From: Isotricha intestinalis
Lineage: Eukaryota; Ciliophora; Litostomatea; Vestibuliferida; Isotrichidae
Direction of reading: 5' to 3'
Length of the DNA: 14,866 nt
Assembly (NCBI GenBank): GCA_023807065.1
Contig: JAJJLU010000095.1
Location: 1 to 14,866 of the forward strand
A program made the position numbers and the translations under genes. A model generated the notes under the pieces. The model was not told the DNA's origin, ran no database searches, and saw only the letters and a list, made by a program, of their open reading frames with translations. Every line of letters starts with the position of its first letter. Position 1 is the first letter of the stretch. Below are positions 9,265 to 14,866 of this stretch, one piece after another.

Positions 9265-9612
9265 ATGAGTAAAACAAGTGAAAACTCAAATAAAGGAATA
9301 TTAATTCAAAAAGGTGATTTAGATAAGAATGAAATTAATAATATAATAAAAGAAGGAAAAATAATAGAATATTTACAAAATTTTAGTAAGAAAATGTTAA
9401 TGGATTTAAAAGAATTTAACGATAATTCAAATTCAGTTATTTCTTCTATGATGGAAAAATTTCAAAATGAATTTAAAAATATTCTTCAATCTTCATCTGA
9501 ACATAAACAAAAAATTGATTCCTTTATTTCTAATAATAATGAAAGAAATCAAAAAATGGAAATTTTAAAATCTTTAAGAAATCAAATTTTTAATTTTCAA
9601 CAGAAAAGTTAA
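9265..9612 (+). CDS. Small helical (coiled-coil) protein, unknown function
   Basis: This gene encodes 115 residues from MSKTSENSNKG to FNFQQKS. After a polar start of about 25 residues, the rest (about 26-110) reads as nearly continuous helix with regularly spaced hydrophobic residues (IIEYLQNFSKKMLMDLKEF, then IDSFISNNN and further). This pattern is typical of small coiled-coil subunits of larger complexes. There is no signal peptide, membrane helix, Cys or known motif. The ATG follows an A-rich leader as in the other genes, and the stop is TAA. The frame is open with coding-like composition over its whole length, and no overlapping ORF competes, so I accept it as a real gene. Confidence 0.7.
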   Translation: MSKTSENSNKGILIQKGDLDKNEINNIIKEGKIIEYLQNFSKKMLMDLKEFNDNSNSVISSMMEKFQNEFKNILQSSSEHKQKIDSFISNNNERNQKMEILKSLRNQIFNFQQKS

Positions 9613-10418
9613 TTTATAAATATTTTTTTTTTAATATAAAAACTTATTTAAATAATAGATTAAAAGAAATTTAAGGATTTAAATAATAAAATAACTTATT
9701 GAAGAAAAAAAGAAACAATAATAAAGTTAATGTATAAATTTTAAAATTAGAAAACATTTAAAATAAAACTATTAAAAGATTTAATTGTATTATATTAGTT
9801 TTTAAGAATTTTTCACTAAACAAACCAATATCATTTAATTTTGAAAAATGAAAAGAAATATATAGTTCTGAAACTAATAAAATAGATAAAGTGTCTGATG
9901 AACTTTGATTTAACCGTATTAATAAATGATACTTTATTTTAAAAGTAAATTTAATAAAAATTATTTAAACCTTTTTTAAATTATTTTAATATATTATTTT
10001 AAATTATTATAATATATTTGTTGAAAATTAAAATACTGAAAAATTGTAATAGATATAATATTTTATTGAATTAATGGAATAGATAGAAAGATATATAGTA
10101 ATTAAAAATAATGTATTTTTAAAAAAATAAATTAATCATAAACTTTAAATTAAATATGTTCATAATTCATGATAATATAAAGAAATAATAAGAAGTTAAT
10201 GGGTAATTTTTCAACTGTATTTTGGTTTTAACTTTTATTTAGTTTATATTGTAAAGTTAATAAATAAATCTTTTGTTTTGACACTTTCAATTATTTGAAA
10301 TGAGGTTTCATTAAAATTTAACAGAAAAAATTAATTTCTAACAAAAAAATAAATATAAACCCAAAAAAATAAAAATTAATATTTAAAAATAAATACATTT
10401 CAAAACATTAAAAGAAAA
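9613..10418. other. Long intergenic region, no gene seen
   Basis: About 0.8 kb between two plus-strand genes. It should contain the 3' end of the small helical-protein gene and the promoter of the next gene. All frames are broken by stops. The plus-strand frame through about 9771-9963 looks coding-like between three TGA codons but has no start and no recognisable product. No tRNA, tandem repeat or mobile element is visible. Confidence 0.6.
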
Positions 10419-11885
10419 ATGTCCAACAAAGAATTACTAAAGGACCTTTTAAAAAAGCTTCTAAATGAAAAATTATTATATTTAGAGGAAAAAGGGAAAG
10501 AAGACATATCATCATTATCATATACAAAAACAGAATTTGATTCATTAGGGAAAAAAATAGAAACATTAGTAAAATTAAGAGAAGAAAAAATAAAGAAGGA
10601 CAAAATAGAAGAAGAAAAAAGAGAAAAAGAAAAGACAGAAAAAGTTCAAAGAAAAAATATTCAGCCTCAAACATCAAGAAAGTCAATAGGAATAAAAATA
10701 AGTCCTTCAAAATCAAATTTTCATAGGAAAGAACCAAAACAAAATTTAAATACAACTTCAGATTTTGGTAGAAAAACATTAACTAATACTAAATCATTAG
10801 GAAATATTTTTGGAGGAAGAAAAAGTTTAGGACCAAATACTGAAAGAATGTCTACTAGACCTAGTATTGGAAGAGATAAATCTGGTGGGAGAAAAAGTAT
10901 TGGTAATAATTTATTTAATAGTAATAAAAATGAAAGTATTGGAAGAAAAAGTATTCAACCTCTACTTAAAAGTAGTAATACTACAACTAATTTATTTGGG
11001 AAAAAAAATACTAATGTTAATAAAGGAAAAGGAAATATTAAGAAGAATAATATTTCTATTAATAATAATAATAATGTTAATAATTGTTCGAATAAGAAAA
11101 TTTGTTTTAATGATTTAATTGAGAAAGATATTGTTAATAATAATATTATTCCTTATTTAAATGATAATGATAAATTGGTTTTTTATTCAATTAATAAAAA
11201 ATTATATTTAAAAACATTAATAGAAGTTTTAAATAATATTCAAAATTCATATAAGAAAATATTTGGACTTGTAGTAGGACAAACTTATGAAAATAAATTA
11301 AATTTACTTGAAATGAAATATAAACCTGAAGAATTAAATGCGGAAATTCCTGCTTTTACTTTAGGAAGAGGAACTATAAAAGCTTTAGAATTATTAGATC
11401 AAGAATCTTATTTAAAATTATTTCAAAAACCTCCTGAACAAAATAAATTACAAGAAATATTAATTGTTTATAAAATATTTTGTCAATTATTAAAAAAAGA
11501 AGATTTAGTTAAAATTAAAGATGAAAGAGAATTTTGGGAAAAATTTTCAAAATATGTTATGGATAATAAAACTGACACTTTAAGTAAATTTTTTATTGAT
11601 TCTACACAAAAGTTTTATATCGACAATAATAATTTAAATAAAGTTAGAAAATTAGCTATTAATCAATTAGATAAAATTAATCCTTCTTATTATGGAAAAA
11701 TTTGTGGAACTACTGGTTTAGTTGTTTTTTTAATTAAAGAAATGTTAATTTATGTTGGTATTATTGAAGATAAAAAAACTTCTCCTGCAAAAATTAAAGA
11801 AAATATTCTTTATCAAAAAAACATTATTGATAAATTAAATGAATATTATGAAATTGTTAAAAAAATAGAAGAAGAACAAAAATAA
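10419..11885 (+). CDS. Protein with RKS[I/L]-type repeats and F-box-like segment, unknown function
   Basis: This gene encodes 488 residues in one exon. Residues 1-80 are helical and strongly charged (Lys/Glu coiled coil). Residues 87-179 carry a repeated basic-Ser motif: RKSIG at 87, RKTL at 118, KSLG at 125, RKSLG at 134, RPSIG at 147, RKSIG at 158, ESIG at 172 and RKSI at 176. Each unit resembles a site for basic-directed kinases such as PKA or Aurora. An Asn-rich linker follows. Residues about 228-272 (NDLIEKDIVNNNIIPYL to KLYLKTL) resemble an F-box. Residues about 300-450 look like a well-folded helical domain, with ELNAEIPAFTLGRGTIKAL, EREFWEKFSKYV and KICGTTGLVVFLIKEML; I do not recognise it. 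There is no signal peptide. A cytoskeletal or cell-cycle role is only a guess from the phosphorylatable repeats. Confidence 0.8.
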   Translation: MSNKELLKDLLKKLLNEKLLYLEEKGKEDISSLSYTKTEFDSLGKKIETLVKLREEKIKKDKIEEEKREKEKTEKVQRKNIQPQTSRKSIGIKISPSKSNFHRKEPKQNLNTTSDFGRKTLTNTKSLGNIFGGRKSLGPNTERMSTRPSIGRDKSGGRKSIGNNLFNSNKNESIGRKSIQPLLKSSNTTTNLFGKKNTNVNKGKGNIKKNNISINNNNNVNNCSNKKICFNDLIEKDIVNNNIIPYLNDNDKLVFYSINKKLYLKTLIEVLNNIQNSYKKIFGLVVGQTYENKLNLLEMKYKPEELNAEIPAFTLGRGTIKALELLDQESYLKLFQKPPEQNKLQEILIVYKIFCQLLKKEDLVKIKDEREFWEKFSKYVMDNKTDTLSKFFIDSTQKFYIDNNNLNKVRKLAINQLDKINPSYYGKICGTTGLVVFLIKEMLIYVGIIEDKKTSPAKIKENILYQKNIIDKLNEYYEIVKKIEEEQK

Positions 11886-12014
11886 ATATTAGTATTTAGT
11901 TTCAATTTTTAAAAATTTTAAATATCATTTTTTATATAAATATTTTAAAAAAAACAATTCATAAAAAACTTTAAAAATAAAAAAAAACTTCTAATAAAAT
12001 AATCAATAAATTTA
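11886..12014. other. Convergent 3' junction
   Basis: Only 129 bp separate two converging stop codons. This leaves little room for a lost C-terminal part of the DHHC-family gene, and translation of the minus strand past its stop shows no TTxE motif or convincing fourth membrane helix. Confidence 0.45.
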
Positions 12015-12738
12015 TTATTTATAGTTAATTAACCAAAATGAAAACATAAAATAGAAAATTAAAAAGAGACTAAAAATAATAAAAATCCAAAAAAAGCATT
12101 TATTATTTTTACCAATACACTTTCCAACAAAAGGAAAATGAAAAAAAAATCCTTCAACACAAATATCACAAACATTACAATGTTCCACTTTTTTTTCAGG
12201 ATTATACCAAATTTCACATAAATTACAATATTTCATATCTTTATTTCCTCTTAAAGATTCAATAGTAATTTGAGGATAACCTGGATTAATTAAAAATAAA
12301 ATAAAGTAATTTAAAAACCAAAAAAAATAAGTAATTAAACCAATATAAATTTCATAATTTGTCATTATATCTATGTACCAATAAATATATGTGAAAAAAC
12401 ATGATGATATTATTATATTTATTGTTATATAACATATAAAATTTGGTCCTATAAAAATTTTGGGATTTCCATTATCATCTGGCCATAATGTAAATGTGTT
12501 TCCTAATTTTCCTAAAGTAAATATATTTTTTAATTGATCTTTTAAACGGAATTTTAATATATTTTCTGAATTATATGATATTTTTACTCTTTTATTTTTT
12601 GGACTTGCATCATCTTCTGATTTTGGTATCATTGTATATGTTTCAGAATTTTTTCTCTTTTTTAATGTTGATATTTCATTTTCACTTGATGAGCGAACTA
12701 TATTTATATTATATTTTTTTGATTTTACCTTCTGTCAT
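12015..12738 (-). CDS. DHHC-family (zDHHC) membrane protein lacking the catalytic residues; one 31-bp intron
   Basis: Predicted 230 residues after removal of an intron at 12728-12698; exon 1 is 10 nt (Met-Thr-Glu plus one base). There are two membrane helices at about 90-108 and 120-140, then NPGYP, then the Cys-rich domain, then one more helix at about 204-228 that runs to the C-terminus. In the Cys-rich domain all zinc ligands of the family are present: C161, C164, H176, C177, C180, C183, H190 and C197. The DHHC signature at 188-191 reads FFHF: Asp, the first His and the catalytic Cys are all Phe. The next residues, PFVGKCIG, match the family's PWVGNCIG. Normal members S-acylate proteins through that Cys, so this one should not. 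It also ends before the usual fourth helix and TTxE motif. The ORF is open and in frame on both sides, so a pseudoenzyme or an early pseudogene are both possible. If stable, it may bind partners of active family members. Confidence 0.8.
12698..12728 (-). other. Spliceosomal mini-intron, 31 bp
   Basis: On the minus strand it starts GTAAAATC and ends AATATAG. It lies 10 nt after the ATG at 12738 and interrupts a Val codon (G then TT). Removal adds 25 residues, rich in Ser, Lys and Glu, upstream of the internal Met at 12632. The intron itself contains no in-frame stop that would decide the case, but the boundaries match those of the 28-bp intron at 2098-2125. Confidence 0.65.
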
Positions 12739-13814
12739 TTTTTCAAATAAAAATAAATATAAAAAAAAATATAATTTAAAATAATATTAAATAAAAAATA
12801 TTAGCATCATTAATATAAACATAAATATTGTATAAGAAAAAATCTTTAAGAAATGGTAATTTAGAATAAACACAAAAAAATTAAAATTTTATTATTTTGG
12901 AGTTTAAATAATTTTTGAATGATATTTATTATAATGTATCTTTTAATGATATTTTAATATATTATTGATTAGAATTGTTTTAATTTTACTTTTAAATTTT
13001 ACCGTTTTGAATAATCATTTGTTTTTTCATGCTTCTTTTATTATCTATTTTAAATTTTTGTTTCACATTTTTATAATTACCAGTTAGGGAATTTAACTCT
13101 ATGAATTTCTTTGTTGGTTATTTGTAATTTTGGTTGTTTTTTGTACAAAAACGACAATTATCACATATTATTTTAAATGAAATCAAAATTCTATTTTTTT
13201 TAATTTATAAACATTAAGATATTTTTTCAAAAAATAATGAATAAAATACAATGAAAATTTAATTTTTTATTAAATTAATATATTAAACTTTTATCAACGC
13301 TCATCATTTTTATTCTGTATAAATTTTAAAAAACAATATTTTAATTTAATATTTGTTTGAATCTTTCAAAAATATAAAAGTTTTCATCATTTTCCATAAT
13401 AAAACTTTCATCAATCTCTTTTCAAAATTTTTCCTTCTTAATATTTTTATTTCTATCTCTATAAATATTATTCAATAAATTGTAAATATTTATAAAGAAA
13501 AACTTAATTTTTTTCCATTTCTAAAAATATTATTTAAATTATTTATTTCTTGATTCATTAGTAATTAAATTTCAATTATTCCAGTTTGTTATTTTAACTT
13601 TTACTTCAAATGTTTTATAATTAATGATAAATCCAAAATTATAAAAATCTCCTAATTAAACAGTTTTATATTATAACGTTTCATCTTTTTTTGAAGTAAT
13701 ATTTAGTGTATATAAGTTATTTGGATAAATCCATTTTTTATGTAAGCATATTTTTGTGATAATTTCCAGAAAAAAAAATAAAAAAAAAAGTAAAAAAAAT
13801 CATTATAAAATAAT
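12739..13814. other. Gene-poor region of about 1.1 kb
   Basis: There is no intact ORF, tRNA, tandem repeat or mobile element. It should hold the promoter of the DHHC-family gene at its left side and the 3' end of the surface-protein gene at its right. Parts of the minus strand read like broken coding sequence (see the separate pseudogene entry). Confidence 0.6.
13340..13769 (-). pseudogene. Possible decayed coding remnant
   Basis: One minus-strand frame has coding-like blocks separated by seven stop codons (four TAA, one TAG, two TGA). Blocks include KKWIYPNNLYTLNITS, LGDFYNFGFIINYKTFEVK, KVKITNW and NDENFYIFERFK. Five of the seven stops are TAA or TAG, as expected if CAA or CAG codons decayed by C-to-T change, though other origins are possible. 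At this A/T content runs of this kind also arise by chance, and I recognise no family, so the call is weak. Confidence 0.25.
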
Positions 13815-14612
13815 TTAAAACAAAATAGCCAATAAAATCAATAAATAATTTTTCAAATAAAAACTACTATTTTTATCATCACCTTTATTCTCTTCATTAG
13901 TAGAACTAGAAGAAGAAACAGTAACACTTCCAGATGTTCCAATGCTCATACTATTAACATCTGTTTTCCCAGATTGTAAAGTAAGTGCATAAGGTGTATT
14001 AGAAAGAGGAATTTCAGCAGCATTTTTACATTTAATAGTAGCTTCAGTTCCAGCAATAGCACCATTAGCAAGTCCAGTTTCAGAACAAGTTCCTAATTTA
14101 ATTGTTCCTAATTGGAAATAATTAGATAAATCTGTTCCTGCTACTGCAGCTGTTAATCCTGTATTTGCAGTTAATTTTATTTCTATGTCTGAATTTGCTG
14201 CTATTGCTGATGTTACTTTTGTTGTTTTTGGTTCTGCTAATATTGCATATATGATTTCTACTTCTTTTTTGGAATCAGTTATTGTTACTGCTAATGATTT
14301 TATTTGAGTGTTACTTTCTGCTTTTGTTAATGTATGTTTACCATAAGATAATTTTACACTTGGTTTACATTTCCAATTAGATCCATCTGCTTCACAATTT
14401 GCTAATGTTGCTTCTCCTAATTTTAACTTTCCGTCAATATCTGTACCTTCCAATGTTGGGTCGTCACCATCAGGTGTTATTTTAACAGAAAAAAAATCGG
14501 CTGTTGTTATTTCATCAACAATTTTATTTGAAACTGGTTCAATTGTTAATGAAGTGGAGGCTGCACAAAATGTTAATTGTATTAAAAGGAAAGAAATTAT
14601 TATTTTTTTCAT
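13815..14612 (-). CDS. GPI-anchored-type surface protein with two related domains
   Basis: This gene encodes 265 residues. The N-terminus (1-18) is a signal peptide. A Ser-rich linker (233-237) and acidic spacer precede NSS and a hydrophobic C-terminal tail (251-265, FYLKNYLLILLAILF) with no residues after it, the usual layout of a GPI-attachment signal. The ectodomain is an internal duplication: GTDIDGKLKLGEATLANC (56-73) aligns without gaps to GTDLSNYFQLGTIKLGTC (159-176), and each copy has a second Cys followed by Lys (C82-K83, C195-K196). The composition is rich in Thr, Ser, Ala and Gly, and poor in the Asn/Lys runs of neighbouring genes; the DNA is visibly less AT-rich. This fits an abundant ciliate surface antigen, but I see no match to a named family. 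It is the last gene before the right telomere. Confidence 0.82.
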   Translation of the reverse strand: MKKIIISFLLIQLTFCAASTSLTIEPVSNKIVDEITTADFFSVKITPDGDDPTLEGTDIDGKLKLGEATLANCEADGSNWKCKPSVKLSYGKHTLTKAESNTQIKSLAVTITDSKKEVEIIYAILAEPKTTKVTSAIAANSDIEIKLTANTGLTAAVAGTDLSNYFQLGTIKLGTCSETGLANGAIAGTEATIKCKNAAEIPLSNTPYALTLQSGKTDVNSMSIGTSGSVTVSSSSSTNEENKGDDKNSSFYLKNYLLILLAILF

Positions 14613-14850
14613 TTAAATTTTTCAGTTATTGAATTATGATATTATATAATAGAAAAATTGCTAATCTTTAAACTCTTTGAAACAAAAAAATGAAACAAAT
14701 TAATTTTATAAATAAATGAAACTTAAAATATTATAAATAATTTTAAATATGATTTTTTGTTTTTATCTATTTTTTCAATTAAATAATTAAATTGTTTAAA
14801 AATATTAGTTAAACATTTTTTGATTTGAAGAAGGACAAATTTTACAAAAT
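14613..14850. other. Right subtelomeric region
   Basis: These 238 bp between the surface-protein start codon and the telomere must contain that gene's promoter. The sequence is very AT-rich, with no ORF and no repeat shared with the left subtelomere that I can see. Confidence 0.6.
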
Positions 14851-14866
14851 ATTGGGGATTGGGGAT
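14851..14866. repeat. Right telomere, (ATTGGGG)n
   Basis: Two full ATTGGGG units and the first two bases of a third, on the plus strand, running to the last base of the window. The G-rich strand points outward, as expected of a right chromosome end, and the unit is the exact reverse complement of the left-end repeat. The short length probably reflects where the sequence was cut or trimmed. Confidence 0.92.

Noticed and set aside
9771..9963. Coding-like plus-strand frame broken by three TGA codons
   Set aside because: There is no start and no recognisable product; the segments between stops are short enough to arise by chance at this base composition.
11944..12035. Possible intron (GTTAAT...ATTAG) that would extend the DHHC-family gene
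   Set aside because: The junction would create TGA, and the 5' end does not match the GTAAA consensus of the two supported introns.
13075..13110. Less AT-rich patch considered as a tRNA or small RNA
   Set aside because: No acceptor stem pairing, T-loop sequence or box motif could be found.

Overview
The window looks like one complete, very AT-rich linear chromosome of about 14.9 kb. It opens with the C-rich strand of a 7-bp telomere repeat (CCCCAAT, positions 1-54) and closes with the matching G-rich strand (ATTGGGG, 14851-14866). Gene-sized chromosomes with telomeres at both ends, tiny spliceosomal introns (28 and 31 bp), short intergenic gaps and Asn/Lys-rich proteins all point to the macronucleus of a ciliate. 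The genes read through with the standard code and all ten end in TAA, so this is not a ciliate that reads TAA/TAG as Gln. From memory, unchecked here, a CCCCAAT telomere fits rumen litostome ciliates of the Entodinium group.

Layout, left to right: telomere; about 0.6 kb without a gene; an FHA/RING-CH protein (-) divergent from a conserved-looking unknown protein (+); a small single-pass membrane protein (+); a convergent junction; three closely spaced minus-strand genes (a secreted GDPD/PLC-like phosphodiesterase, a small unknown soluble protein, and an FCP1/NIF-type HAD phosphatase); a divergent junction to a small helical protein (+); about 0.8 kb without a gene; a protein with RKS[I/L]-type repeats and an F-box-like segment (+); a convergent junction to a DHHC-family protein (-) that has lost its catalytic residues; about 1.1 kb of gene-poor sequence with possible decayed coding sequence; a GPI-anchored-type surface protein (-); and the right telomere.

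The genes do not form an obvious pathway. They are a mix of signalling (FHA/RING ligase, phosphatase), membrane or secretory proteins (phosphodiesterase, small membrane protein, surface protein) and a probable palmitoyltransferase pseudoenzyme. This is normal for a macronuclear chromosome, where neighbours need not share a function. The most notable points are the complete two-telomere molecule, the DHHC protein with all zinc ligands but an FFHF in place of DHHC and no fourth membrane segment, two mini-introns placed just after start codons, a phosphodiesterase barrel apparently interrupted by a long beta-rich insert, and a duplicated-domain surface protein next to a telomere.
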